Program-made: the position numbers and the translations under genes | Shown: in pieces, positions 26,392 through 34,942 of the stretch | Layout: each line of letters opens with the position of its first letter | How positions within the stretch are numbered: the first letter of the stretch is position 1 | NCBI GenBank assembly: GCA_017428025.1 | Contig: JAFRRO010000036.1 | Coordinates: 1-41,205 of the forward strand | DNA: 41,205 bases | Direction: 5' to 3' | Origin: Clostridia bacterium | Lineage (GTDB): Bacteria; Bacillota; Clostridia; Christensenellales; CAG-138 | Notes under the pieces: model-generated | Databases searched by the model: none | Told to the model about the DNA's origin: nothing | What the model saw: only the letters and a program-made list of their open reading frames with translations

Positions 26392-27495
26392 ATGTTTCCT
26401 CTGTTTGTGATCGTCATTCTGGTTGCGCTGGTGCTGCAGCGGATTTTCGTCCGCAGCGCGTCGGACTCCCAGAGCATACGGTATGAATGCAAACCGTCGG
26501 TCCGCTCCTGCGAACCGGGGGCTGAATTTCTTGTGTTCAGCACGGTACAGAACCATTCGCGTATGAAAACGCCCGCGATCCGCATGGAGGAACACTTTCC
26601 GCGCAACCTCAACGTGCTCGAATCGGAACAGTACAACATCAAGAACCTGTCCGAGGAGCATCGCATCTACCGCAGCACCGTCACGCTGCACAGGCGGGAA
26701 CTGGTCAGGCGGTATCTGCGCGCCTCCATTTCGGAGCGCGGCGAATACCGGTTCGAATATGCGGACTTCCACGCCGGCGATTTTCTGGGCTTCTGGGAAA
26801 ACGACTACCGCATCGAAAACAATCACAGCATCGTCATCTATCCGCCGAAGCTTGAAAACGCCGACTTTCTGAAAGCGTTTACCAACGAGATCGACGAGAT
26901 CGCTCTCAAGAAGCAGTTTTTGGAGGATCCGATCTCCGTGCGCGGCTATCGCGAGTACACCGGCAGGGAGCCGATGCGCAATATCAGCTGGACGCAGAGC
27001 GCCGTCCGCGGCGAGCTGATCGTCAAGCAGTTCGATCCGGTGTGGGCGCAGTCCGTGCTGCTCGTGCTCGACGCGGAATATCACGGCAATTTCGATCACT
27101 ACAACCGACATCTCGAATACTGTTATTCGCTGACGCGAACCGCGTGCGACATCCTTGAACAGCGGCAGATCGGCTACCGGCTGATCACGAACGCGATCAT
27201 TTCGAGCGGGATCTCAAGCTTTTCCGGAGGCACCGGCACGGACGGCTTCTACGGCAAGATCCTCTACGCTCTCGGCGTCGCGAAATGCGGCTGCGTCTGT
27301 TCCGTCGAGGAACTGATGCGCACGGCATGCTCCGGTCCCGCCCGCCGCGAAGTGATCGTCTTCCTTTCTACCCACAGGAATGAAAAGACGGACCGCGCGC
27401 TGCAGAAGGCGAAACTGCTCTCGAACGGGCAGGTTCTGGTCCTGTTTGCGGACGAGATCGAACCGGCGCAGACGGAAGGAGGCGCGGCAGTATGA
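26392..27495 (+). CDS. DUF58 domain protein
   Basis: This 367-residue protein has an N-terminal membrane helix (about residues 2-16), a beta-rich outer or membrane-proximal part, and then the DUF58 core. The core is marked by VRGYREYTGREPMRNISW and the closing AVRGELIVKQFDP, after which a vWA-like fold begins (VLLVLDAEYHGNFD). DUF58 proteins partner with MoxR ATPases. The start lacks a strong ribosome-binding site, so coupling with the upstream gene is likely. Its stop overlaps the next start as ATGA. The exact process served by this operon is not known; cell envelope work or stress resistance is a frequent role for such sets. Confidence 0.9.
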   Translation: MFPLFVIVILVALVLQRIFVRSASDSQSIRYECKPSVRSCEPGAEFLVFSTVQNHSRMKTPAIRMEEHFPRNLNVLESEQYNIKNLSEEHRIYRSTVTLHRRELVRRYLRASISERGEYRFEYADFHAGDFLGFWENDYRIENNHSIVIYPPKLENADFLKAFTNEIDEIALKKQFLEDPISVRGYREYTGREPMRNISWTQSAVRGELIVKQFDPVWAQSVLLVLDAEYHGNFDHYNRHLEYCYSLTRTACDILEQRQIGYRLITNAIISSGISSFSGGTGTDGFYGKILYALGVAKCGCVCSVEELMRTACSGPARREVIVFLSTHRNEKTDRALQKAKLLSNGQVLVLFADEIEPAQTEGGAAV

Positions 27496-29072
27496 CACGG
27501 TTTTTCCGCACCGCATTTTCTGTTTCGCTCGTTTCTCTGCTGCTGACGCTCGTTTCGGGCGTCGCAACGGGCGTGCATATGCCCTTTACGGCGTTCTCCT
27601 GCCTGCTGTTCGGGCTTCTGGTCTTCCTGCTGCCGCAGTCGGTGCCGAAGCTTGAGGGCAAAGAAACGCTCTTCGCGCTGCTCGGCGCGGCGACGGCGCT
27701 GCTCGGTTTTCTGCCGCTTCTGATTCTGCGCTGTCCGGTCTTCCACTATGTTTGCTACGGTCTTTCCGTTTTAGCGGCGGCGATCTTCCTCGTCTCGCTC
27801 CGTCACAACACGACGCACAACAATTTCAAGGCGCGATTCGGCTTCATTACGGTTATACTCATCTGCTTGCTTGTCTATTTCGTGATGAGCGCAACGACGA
27901 TGCGCCGGAATGCGAACAGCGTACAGTCCACGCCCGTTCTGGATCCCGAAGCATTGAAGATCGCGCTGAACGATATCATACCGCTCGCCATCGTTCTGCT
28001 GGCGTCGGGCGTGCTGTGCCTCAGAGGTCTTCGCGCGCAGAACGGCGCTGCCGATGAAGCGTCGTACCGGCGCCGTCAGCTCCGCGACGCGCTGATCTTT
28101 ACCGTGAGCGTCAGCGTCGTATTCCTTGTCGTGCCGCTGCTGAAGCCGGTATGGTCTCTTTTGCTTGAAAACGTCCTTGCGCCGTTTGCGCGAATGCTCG
28201 CCCTGCTTCTGGAACGCATCGTCACCGGCGCCATGAAATCGAACGCGCTTTCCCAGTTTGAAGAAGCCGTTGCTTCGGCAAAATCGACGCAGACATCGTC
28301 ACAGGCCGCTCCGAATGCAACGCCGCTGCCCTCGTCCGGCACCATGACCGCGGACGGCACGCCGCCGCCCGCGACGATCCGGCAGGGCGATTATCTGTAC
28401 CTTGTGATCGGCTTGCTGGTCATGGCGGTGATCGTGACCGTCGCGGCGATCATACTGGTCAAGGCGCTGCGCCGCTTCAAAAAGTACGAGCGCAGCTATC
28501 CGAACGAGAGCCGCGAGGAGCTTCCGAACACCGACGAGCCGAAGAAAGAAGCGAAGCCGTCGAAGCGCAGCGCCGATCCGCGCAGACGCATGCGCTATCT
28601 GTACGCGGACTTCCTGAAGCATCTGCGAAAGACGGCGCTGCAGCGGGCGCGCACCGTCGCGGATCCGAACGATACGAACCCGGATCCGCACGCCTGGGGC
28701 GAATCGAACAACAGCGGATATGCCTGGATCCGCAGCGGGCTCACCGAGCTCCCGTCGTATTCGGCGTCCACCTCCTTCCAGACACTTCGGAACGAGGGGA
28801 TCGCGTACGAACGCGCGTCGACCGTCATGCGGTGGTTCGACCGCCGTCCCAAGGAACGGAAACCGAACCGCAGAACGCTGCAGATCTTCAAAACGAGCAC
28901 CTGCGCAGAGATCCGGCGCAGCGCGGTGCGGATGTCATGCGCGGACGAAGCGGACCTTTCCGCGTTCACGGCGTACTATGAGCAAGCCCGCTACCGGATG
29001 AACGAGGCGCCGTCCGCAGAGGACGCGGCGCGCATGGCGGAGCTGTTCGGAAGGATCAGACCGGAGCTTTGA
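27492..29072 (+). CDS. Membrane protein of the MoxR/DUF58 operon
   Basis: This 526-residue protein has about seven membrane segments in the first 250 residues. A Pro/Thr/Ser-rich outer linker (about 265-295) and another membrane helix (about 300-325) follow. The charged cytosolic C-terminal half contains RYLYADFLKHLRKTALQ and a tail like that of DUF4129-type proteins in the same operons. In many MoxR/DUF58 operons the third gene encodes a large transglutaminase-like protein. I see no Cys-His-Asp transglutaminase core here, so this may be a reduced or different third partner. It overlaps the DUF58 gene by four bases (ATGA). Confidence 0.78.
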   Translation: MTRFFRTAFSVSLVSLLLTLVSGVATGVHMPFTAFSCLLFGLLVFLLPQSVPKLEGKETLFALLGAATALLGFLPLLILRCPVFHYVCYGLSVLAAAIFLVSLRHNTTHNNFKARFGFITVILICLLVYFVMSATTMRRNANSVQSTPVLDPEALKIALNDIIPLAIVLLASGVLCLRGLRAQNGAADEASYRRRQLRDALIFTVSVSVVFLVVPLLKPVWSLLLENVLAPFARMLALLLERIVTGAMKSNALSQFEEAVASAKSTQTSSQAAPNATPLPSSGTMTADGTPPPATIRQGDYLYLVIGLLVMAVIVTVAAIILVKALRRFKKYERSYPNESREELPNTDEPKKEAKPSKRSADPRRRMRYLYADFLKHLRKTALQRARTVADPNDTNPDPHAWGESNNSGYAWIRSGLTELPSYSASTSFQTLRNEGIAYERASTVMRWFDRRPKERKPNRRTLQIFKTSTCAEIRRSAVRMSCADEADLSAFTAYYEQARYRMNEAPSAEDAARMAELFGRIRPEL

Positions 29073-29098
29073 CAGGATCGTTTGCGCTTTGCAGCCGA

Positions 29099-29127
29099 TT
29101 GACAATCCCGAAAATCGGTGATACGAT
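29099..29127 (+). promoter_or_regulatory. Extended -10 promoter for pxpABC
   Basis: TTGACA (29099-29104), 17 bases, TACGAT (29122-29127), with TG at 29119-29120. It lies 34 bases before the pxpA start and is well placed. Confidence 0.72.
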
Positions 29128-29160
29128 CGATTCGGAAACAACACAGGCGGGAGGCAGACC

Positions 29161-29922
29161 ATGCAATTGAAAATCGACCTGAACGCAGATCTCGGCGAAA
29201 GCTACGGCGCGTACCGGTACGGGGCGGACGAGGCGCTGATTCCCCTCGTTTCCTCCGTCAACATCGCCTGCGGCTGGCACGGCGGCGATCCCGCTGCCAT
29301 GCGAAGTGCGGCGGCGCTTGCGGCAAAGCACCATGTTGCGATCGGCGCGCATCCGGGGTATCCCGATCTTGCGGGCTTCGGACGGCGCGCGATGGCGCTC
29401 TCGCCGAAGGAAGTCACGGACGGTCTGCTCTATCAGATCGGCGCGCTGGACGGCATCTGCCGCGCGGAGGGCGTTCGCGTCCGGTATGTCAAGCCGCACG
29501 GCGCGCTCTATAACGCGGCGGCAAAGGATGCGGCGCTCGCGGAAGCGGTCGCGGAAGCGATCCGGCTCTACGATCCCGCGCTCGTGCTGCTCTGCCCCGC
29601 AAACAGCGCCATGGAACGGGCAGCAAAGAACGTCGGCGTTCGCGCCGCGCGGGAGTTTTTCGCCGATCGGGCGTATCAAAACGACGGCAGTCTTGTGCCG
29701 CGGAGTTTACCGAACGCCGTGATCACGGACGAAGCCGCCGTCTGCGCGCGCGTGAAAACCGCGGTGCAGACGCAAACGGTCCTCTCCGTCAACGGCAATC
29801 CCGTATCCCTGCCGTTCGATTCGATCTGTCTGCACGGGGACAATCCGAAGGCGGTTCGCCTTGCCGGATCGATCCGCGCCGCGCTTGCGGAGGCGGACGT
29901 GCGGATCGCATCGTTCGTATGA
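29161..29922 (+). CDS. pxpA: 5-oxoprolinase subunit A (LamB/YcsF family)
   Basis: This 253-residue protein has the family marks DLNADLGESYG (6-16), NIACGWHGGD (34-43), GAHPGYPD (62-69) and VKPHGALYN (about 110-118). PxpA works with PxpB and PxpC to open 5-oxo-L-proline (pyroglutamate) to glutamate using ATP, which removes a damage product of glutamine and glutathione chemistry. A strong GGGAGG precedes the ATG. The length is normal. The next gene overlaps by four bases, so the three subunits are made together. Confidence 0.96.
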   Translation: MQLKIDLNADLGESYGAYRYGADEALIPLVSSVNIACGWHGGDPAAMRSAAALAAKHHVAIGAHPGYPDLAGFGRRAMALSPKEVTDGLLYQIGALDGICRAEGVRVRYVKPHGALYNAAAKDAALAEAVAEAIRLYDPALVLLCPANSAMERAAKNVGVRAAREFFADRAYQNDGSLVPRSLPNAVITDEAAVCARVKTAVQTQTVLSVNGNPVSLPFDSICLHGDNPKAVRLAGSIRAALAEADVRIASFV

Positions 29923-30620
29923 GCGGCGGCATGGAAAACCGGCCGAAGCTTTTGCCGCACGGCGACCGTGCGGTCGATATCGTTTTTGAAAACCGCATCT
30001 CCCCCGCGATCAACCGTCGAGTGATCGCGCTCGACGCCGCGATCCGAAGCGGCGCGCCGGAGGGGATCATCAACTGCATTCCTGCCTACCGCACCCTGAC
30101 CGTGGAATACGATCCGATGCGGATCACCTACGGGCAGGTTTGTTTGTTTTTACGCGGCATTGCAATGACCGCCGACCTGCCGCAGCAGGGGCGGCTATTG
30201 CGCATTCCGGTGCTCTACGGCGGCGCATACGGACCGGACCTCGAGACGGTTGCGGCGCATGCGGGGCTCTCCGTGCAGGAGACGATCCAAAGGCATGCCG
30301 AACCGGAATACCATGTCTATATGATCGGCTTTCTGCCGGGCTTTCCGTACCTCGGCGGGCTCGATCCGAAGCTCGCCTGCCCCAGAAAAGCGACGCCGCG
30401 CCTGCGCGTAGAGGGCGGCAGCGTCGGCATCGCCGGACTGCAGACCGGCATCTATCCGGAAGCTTCTCCGGGCGGCTGGAATCTCATCGGCCGTACGCCG
30501 ATCAGGCTGTTTGATGCAGATACGCTCTCCCTGCTCTCTGCGGGCGACCGGGTGAAGTTTGTGCCGATCGACGCGGAGACGTACCGCGCAATCTGCGAAA
30601 CGGGGGTGTGGAACGCATGA
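29919..30620 (+). CDS. pxpB: 5-oxoprolinase subunit B (KipI-like)
   Basis: This 233-residue protein has the PxpB/KipI signatures YHVYMIGFLPGFPYLGGLD, the PR.ATPRLRVEGGSVGIAG stretch, GIYPEASPGGWNLIGRTP and a closing GDRVKFVPI. Together with PxpC it forms the carboxyltransferase-like half that activates and cleaves 5-oxoproline. In Bacillus a homologue also inhibits the sporulation kinase KinA, but pxpA and pxpC on both sides favour the metabolic role. Start and stop both overlap the neighbours as ATGA. Confidence 0.95.
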   Translation: MSGGMENRPKLLPHGDRAVDIVFENRISPAINRRVIALDAAIRSGAPEGIINCIPAYRTLTVEYDPMRITYGQVCLFLRGIAMTADLPQQGRLLRIPVLYGGAYGPDLETVAAHAGLSVQETIQRHAEPEYHVYMIGFLPGFPYLGGLDPKLACPRKATPRLRVEGGSVGIAGLQTGIYPEASPGGWNLIGRTPIRLFDADTLSLLSAGDRVKFVPIDAETYRAICETGVWNA

Positions 30621-31522
30621 CGGAGATCGTGAAAAAGGGCTTTCTGACGATTCCGGTTTCCGCAAAGCGGCATCTTCTGGAGCGGTTCGGCGTTCCGTGC
30701 GGCGGTCCGGCGGACCGGATTCTGTACACGCTTGCAAACCGGCTGGTCGGCAATCCGGACGACGCCTGCGCGCTGGAGGCGACGATGGTGCTGCCCGAGA
30801 TTCGCTTTCACGAGGACGGCGCGATCGCCGTCGCGGGAGGGCTCGACCGGCTGCTTCTCCGGCGCGGCAGCGAAACGGTCGCCGTTCCGGTCAACGCCAC
30901 CGTGCCGGTTCGCGCAAAAGACGTGCTGCTTTCCGTTCCGATCGTGCGCGGGATGCGGGCGTATCTTGCGATCCTCGGCGGGATCCGGTGCGACGCGCTG
31001 CGCGCAAAGGGCGTTTCCGACGGGCAGATGCTTCTCACAGACGGCGGCAGACCGAGCGTGCTGCGCTCGGCGAACGCGCTGCCGATCCGGATACCGAACG
31101 ACGAGGTTGAGCTCCGCGTGATCGCGGGCGTGCAGCAGGAGCTGTTTTCGAAAGAGGGCGAAGCCGTCTTTTACGGCAGCGCCTATACCTATACGCCGGA
31201 CAGCTCCCGCATGGGCATTCGCCTTTCGGGACCGGCGGTTGCCTATTCGGGCGGCTGCGACGGAAACATTCTTTCCGAAGGGATGCTGCCCGGCGACGTG
31301 CAGATTCCCCCATCCGGTCAGCCGATCCTGATGCTGACGGACTGTCCCGCAACCGGCGGCTATGCGAAGATCGCGCATGTGATCGCCGCCGATCTGCCGC
31401 TTGCCGCGCAGCTTCGCCCCGGCGCAAGGATCCGTTTCCGTCAGACGGACGTCGCATGGGCGCATGTCGCGCTGAGAAGACTGCTGCTGCAGCTGGACGC
31501 CTGCGTGACGGACCGCACCTGA
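30617..31522 (+). CDS. pxpC: 5-oxoprolinase subunit C (biotin-dependent carboxyltransferase-like)
   Basis: This 301-residue protein has FGVPCGGPAD near the start, VRGMRAYLAILGGIR in the middle, DSSRMGIRLSGP, and the closing SGGCDGNILSEGMLPGDVQIPPSG and TDCPATGGYAKIAHV. These match PxpC/KipA. ATG 30617 overlaps the pxpB stop; a GTG nine bases earlier is in frame but less likely. No pyroglutamate transporter gene is next to the set, unlike some operons. No clear terminator follows. Confidence 0.95.
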   Translation: MTEIVKKGFLTIPVSAKRHLLERFGVPCGGPADRILYTLANRLVGNPDDACALEATMVLPEIRFHEDGAIAVAGGLDRLLLRRGSETVAVPVNATVPVRAKDVLLSVPIVRGMRAYLAILGGIRCDALRAKGVSDGQMLLTDGGRPSVLRSANALPIRIPNDEVELRVIAGVQQELFSKEGEAVFYGSAYTYTPDSSRMGIRLSGPAVAYSGGCDGNILSEGMLPGDVQIPPSGQPILMLTDCPATGGYAKIAHVIAADLPLAAQLRPGARIRFRQTDVAWAHVALRRLLLQLDACVTDRT

Positions 31523-31559
31523 CCTGCCGCGTGCAGCCGCAACCTCCGGCGCTTGCGTA

Positions 31560-31588
31560 TTGACACGACGGGGCTTCTGTGGTACGAA
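31560..31588 (+). promoter_or_regulatory. Possible promoter for the GNAT/DUF3795 operon
   Basis: A perfect TTGACA (31560-31565) is followed, 17 bases on, by TACGAA (31583-31588), which resembles the -10 of the pxpABC promoter. The -10 is imperfect. Confidence 0.45.
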
Positions 31589-31620
31589 TAAAGACAGAAA
31601 CCGGATGCACGGAGGAAGAT

Positions 31621-32205
31621 ATGGGGCGGAAACTCATCAAGCTGACAAAAGCATATGAAAAACAGCTCGGCGAGATGATCGACGAGTGGAAAGCCGATCA
31701 GGAGGCGAATCATACGAACCGTTCTCCGGGGGCGATCTTCAAAAACGATTATCACGATTTCGATTTCTATCTCGAACATCTGGAGCTGAAGGAACCGACG
31801 GACGGCAAGGTGCCGGATTCGGTGTTCTTTCTGCTTGACGAGGAGCGCGACCGGCTTTTAGGCGCGGTCGATATCCGCCATTATCTGAACGATTTCCTGT
31901 ACCGCGAGGGCGGGCACATCGGCGACGGCATCCGCCCGAGCGAGCGCCGAAAGGGCTATGCGACCGAAATGATCCGTCTTGCGCTTGACGAGTGCCGAAA
32001 GCTCGGCATCGAATGCGTGCTGATGGTCTGTGACAAGGACAACGTCGGCTCCGCAAAGTCCATCATCAACAACGGCGGCATCCTCGAAAACGAGTTTATG
32101 GGTTCGGAGGGCGTGATCGAGCAGCGCTACTGGATTCCGCTCGGCAGCTGCGGCGAAAACGCCGCCGATCCGGAACGGATTGCAGGCGAAGGGAGAAACG
32201 CATGA
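31621..32205 (+). CDS. GNAT-family N-acetyltransferase
   Basis: This 194-residue protein has the acetyl-CoA binding core in GIRPSERRKGYATEMIRLAL (motif A, about residues 101-120), then ECVLMVCDKDNVGSAKSIINNGG (motif B), typical of GNAT enzymes. The N-terminal 100 residues would form the acceptor-side fold. Acceptor unknown. GGAGGA (31611-31616) marks ATG 31621. It overlaps the DUF3795 gene by four bases, suggesting one transcript for these small proteins. Confidence 0.9.
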   Translation: MGRKLIKLTKAYEKQLGEMIDEWKADQEANHTNRSPGAIFKNDYHDFDFYLEHLELKEPTDGKVPDSVFFLLDEERDRLLGAVDIRHYLNDFLYREGGHIGDGIRPSERRKGYATEMIRLALDECRKLGIECVLMVCDKDNVGSAKSIINNGGILENEFMGSEGVIEQRYWIPLGSCGENAADPERIAGEGRNA

Positions 32206-32582
32206 AACGGGAACTCGGAATCGCAAGATGCGGGCTTGCCTGCTGTCTCTGCAGCGAAAACGCGCATTGCAGCGGCTGCAATTCGGGCGACTGCCCCGAC
32301 AAGGGCTGGTGCGAAAACCGCAGATGCTCGATCGAAAAAGGCGTCGGGCACTGCTTCGAATGTGCGCCGGATTGCAGAAAGGGGCTGCTCCATAAGATCA
32401 AGCCGTACGGATTTACGCTGTTTGTCAGGCGTTACGGCGAAGCGGCGCTTCTGGACTGTCTCGAACGCAACGAGCGCGCGGGCGTCGTTTACCATCGCGA
32501 GGGCATATACGGCGATTATGACGACTTCGACGACGTCGAAGAACTGATCGACTTTATCCGGACCGGAGAAAAACGGAAATGA
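32202..32582 (+). CDS. Cys-rich DUF3795-like protein
   Basis: This 126-residue protein has eleven or so Cys residues in its first 56 positions, in CGLACCLC, CSGC, CPDKGWC, CSIEKGVGHCFEC and DC. The spacing suits a zinc or iron-sulfur site. The C-terminal half is helical and acidic (YDDFDDVEELIDFI). This is the DUF3795 pattern, common in anaerobes with no known reaction. ATGA overlaps link it to genes on both sides. Confidence 0.85.
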   Translation: MKRELGIARCGLACCLCSENAHCSGCNSGDCPDKGWCENRRCSIEKGVGHCFECAPDCRKGLLHKIKPYGFTLFVRRYGEAALLDCLERNERAGVVYHREGIYGDYDDFDDVEELIDFIRTGEKRK

Positions 32583-32794
32583 AATCGATTCTGATCAAGG
32601 ATACCACGCGCGAGGAGCGCGAACAGATCGTCCGGCAGGCGCTTTGGGGCGCGTGCGGGAGCGAGTGCGAATTCTGCAACGGCTGCGACAATCTGGGCGG
32701 CGGCAGGATCGATGAACTCTATCAGCCCTATATCGACGGGGAAAAGGAGATCGCCGAGATCAACGCGGCATACCGCGCCCCGTTCGTACGATAA
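32579..32794 (+). CDS. Small conserved Cys-motif protein
   Basis: This 71-residue protein carries a CGSECEFCNGC cluster (about residues 26-36), followed by DNLGGGRIDELYQPYIDGEK. Four cysteines in eleven residues suggest a metal site. I recognise the pattern as a widespread short Firmicutes protein but know no proven function for it. It starts in an ATGA overlap with the DUF3795 gene, so the two Cys-rich proteins are probably made together. Confidence 0.75.
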   Translation: MKSILIKDTTREEREQIVRQALWGACGSECEFCNGCDNLGGGRIDELYQPYIDGEKEIAEINAAYRAPFVR

Positions 32795-32814
32795 ACAAAA
32801 GCGAGGGAATAGGC

Positions 32815-33687
32815 ATGAAAAAAGCATTGCTCATCATTGCATGTATCATCGTCGGAATACTGTTGACCGCAGGAGGTGTATTTGCCACGTTATCCGTTAT
32901 CGAACGCCTGAGAATCAAAAATGACGATCTCAACTACTGCTCCGTGTCCACCGGCGGCGGCATGCTCGGCGGCTACACGCAAGCAACGCTGCGCACGCAA
33001 AAGGACGGCAGCGTCGTCTATGAGGTCCGCAAAAAGGAAACCCATGCCGACCGCGAAGTGACGACGGTCTATCCGGCAAGCCCCGAAGCGTTTGCGCACA
33101 TCAAGGAGCTGGTTCAAACATACAACCTTTACGGCGCAAGCAAGCGGCGGTACAGCGACATGTTCGTTCTGGACGGCGACACGACGCGCATCTCGTTCTC
33201 CGGAAAGAACAGCAGCTTCTCCGTCTCCGACACCCAGGATCTGAACCGGAAGATGCGGACGGGCTTCCGCGAGGTTGAGCGCTATCTGAGCACGCTTGCG
33301 ACCGGCGAAGGCGAGACGACCGTGGAGCCGCAGACGGCGATGCTGTATCTCAAGAGCGGCTACACGCTGCAGTTTATAGTTCAAGACGCGTTCGACGGAA
33401 AGCTGGACGCGATCCTCGCCGAGGAGCGCGAGGTTTCGGCATTCGGGGAAAGCGGCATCGTTCTGTACGCGGGCGAGCAGCCCGACTGCTCCGGCGCGGC
33501 GCCGGTTTCGGAAGCCGGTGCGGGAACGATCGTCTATGACGGCGAAAGCGGACAGATCGTTCTGCTCTATGCCGATTATGCGTTCGAACACGATGTCTGG
33601 ATTCTGGCGGCTTTGGACGGCTACGTCAGCCACGCCTGTCCGCTGATCGCCGAAATGGAAGGGACCTATCGCCTCTTTCTGAATTGA
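32815..33687 (+). CDS. Membrane-anchored or secreted protein, unknown
   Basis: This 290-residue protein has a basic start and one hydrophobic segment (about residues 4-28, ALLIIACIIVGILLTAGGVFATL), which serves as a signal or anchor. No lipobox is convincing. The outer part reads as a mixed alpha/beta domain with TTVYPASPEAFAHIKELVQTY and later WILAALDGYVSHACPLIAEM. I do not recognise the family. It starts 20 bases after the small Cys protein, with GCGAGGG upstream. Confidence 0.7.
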   Translation: MKKALLIIACIIVGILLTAGGVFATLSVIERLRIKNDDLNYCSVSTGGGMLGGYTQATLRTQKDGSVVYEVRKKETHADREVTTVYPASPEAFAHIKELVQTYNLYGASKRRYSDMFVLDGDTTRISFSGKNSSFSVSDTQDLNRKMRTGFREVERYLSTLATGEGETTVEPQTAMLYLKSGYTLQFIVQDAFDGKLDAILAEEREVSAFGESGIVLYAGEQPDCSGAAPVSEAGAGTIVYDGESGQIVLLYADYAFEHDVWILAALDGYVSHACPLIAEMEGTYRLFLN

Positions 33688-33700
33688 CGGGAGAACACAA

Positions 33701-34390
33701 ATGAAAATACTGGTTTTAAACGGCAGTCCGAAGCGGGATCTGAGCGATACCATGCATATCACCCGCGCGTTTTTGGACGGCATGAACGACGCCGCGCCGC
33801 AGGAGATCGAAACGATCCATGTGATCGACAAACACATCGAATACTGCACCGGCTGCTTTGCCTGCATGCACAACGGCGGCACCTGCATCCATGACGATGA
33901 TATGCGCGGGATCCTTGAGGAGATCCTTGCAAGCGATCTGCTGATTTTGAGCTTCCCGCTCTACAACTACGGTCTGCCCGCGCCGCTGAAAGCGCTGATG
34001 GACCGCACGCTGCCGCTGAGCTCGATGGCGATGCAGAAGATCGGCGACCGCTACGAGCACGTCGGACAGGCGAGCTTTTCGCATCTCGGCTACGTGATGA
34101 TCTGCGGCAGCGGGTTCCCGAACAGCAAGCATAACTTTGAGCCGATGGTTGCGGAATTCAAACTGATGTTCCCCGAAAACCATACGATCCTCACCGTGCC
34201 CGAAAGCCCGATGTTCAACGCGCCGGAAGCCGCGGTCGTGACCGGACCGCGCCTTGCTTTGGTGCGGCGGGCGGGCAGAATCTTTGCCGAAACCGGCGAG
34301 ATTCCCGCGGAAACGGTCGAAGAAATCGGTTCGCCGATGATCCCCGAGGAGGTCTACGCCGCGATCGTGAACGGCATGAACGGGAAGTGA
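33701..34390 (+). CDS. Flavodoxin-fold NAD(P)H reductase-like protein
   Basis: This 229-residue protein begins with the FMN phosphate-binding start MKILVLNGSPKRDLSDTMH. It continues with YCTGCFACMHNGGTCIHDDDM, as in iron-sulfur-flavoprotein-like and NADPH-dependent FMN reductases, and SFPLYNYGLPAPLKALMDR around the flavin. It probably reduces quinones or other acceptors using FMN in the cytosol. GGGAG is nine bases upstream of the ATG. The next gene begins six bases after its stop. Confidence 0.9.
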   Translation: MKILVLNGSPKRDLSDTMHITRAFLDGMNDAAPQEIETIHVIDKHIEYCTGCFACMHNGGTCIHDDDMRGILEEILASDLLILSFPLYNYGLPAPLKALMDRTLPLSSMAMQKIGDRYEHVGQASFSHLGYVMICGSGFPNSKHNFEPMVAEFKLMFPENHTILTVPESPMFNAPEAAVVTGPRLALVRRAGRIFAETGEIPAETVEEIGSPMIPEEVYAAIVNGMNGK

Positions 34391-34396
34391 GGGAGC

Positions 34397-34942
34397 ATGG
34401 TCATTCTTCGAGACATGATCGAATCGGATATCGAGGACTATGTGCGGTGGTTTACCGCGGAGACCGAATGGATGGACTGGGACGCGCCGTGGGAGAACGA
34501 GGAAACGACGCCGGAAGCGGAGCGCGAAAGTTGGACGGAATACTTCGGGCAGGTGAGAGACCTTCCCGAGGACGTGCCGCGCAAAAAGTTCGAGATCGAG
34601 CTGGACGGCAGGCACGTCGGCTGGGTCAGCCGCTACTTTGATCTCGATTACGTCGAAAATCCGGAAAAGATCCCCGCCGTCGGCATCGACGTCCCGGAGC
34701 GAGACGCGCGCGGCTGCGGCGTCGGCACGGAGGCGCTCCGGCAGTTTATCGAATATCTCAAACACTGCGGATACCGCCGCGTATACACGCAGACATGGTC
34801 GGGCAACGTCCGCATGCTGCGCGTTGCGGAGAAGCTCGGCTTCGTACCGTACGCCTGCGTGAAAGACCTTCGCACGGTCCGCGGGCAGAAGTACGACGCG
34901 CTGACGCTGAAGCTGGAACTGATCGGGGAGGAACAGCCATGA
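34397..34942 (+). CDS. GNAT-family N-acetyltransferase
   Basis: This 181-residue protein has motif A GIDVPERDARGCGVGTEALRQF (about residues 95-116) and TWSGNVRMLRVAEKLGFVPYA (about 134-154), the RimJ/RimL-like acetyltransferase pattern. Acceptor unknown. GGGAG precedes the ATG. Its stop overlaps the next gene start as ATGA, so it is coupled to another acetyltransferase. Confidence 0.92.
   Translation: MVILRDMIESDIEDYVRWFTAETEWMDWDAPWENEETTPEAERESWTEYFGQVRDLPEDVPRKKFEIELDGRHVGWVSRYFDLDYVENPEKIPAVGIDVPERDARGCGVGTEALRQFIEYLKHCGYRRVYTQTWSGNVRMLRVAEKLGFVPYACVKDLRTVRGQKYDALTLKLELIGEEQP

Noticed and set aside
29919..30620. KipI-type sporulation kinase inhibitor as the main role
   Set aside because: The gene overlaps both pxpA and pxpC in the standard order, which points to 5-oxoprolinase.
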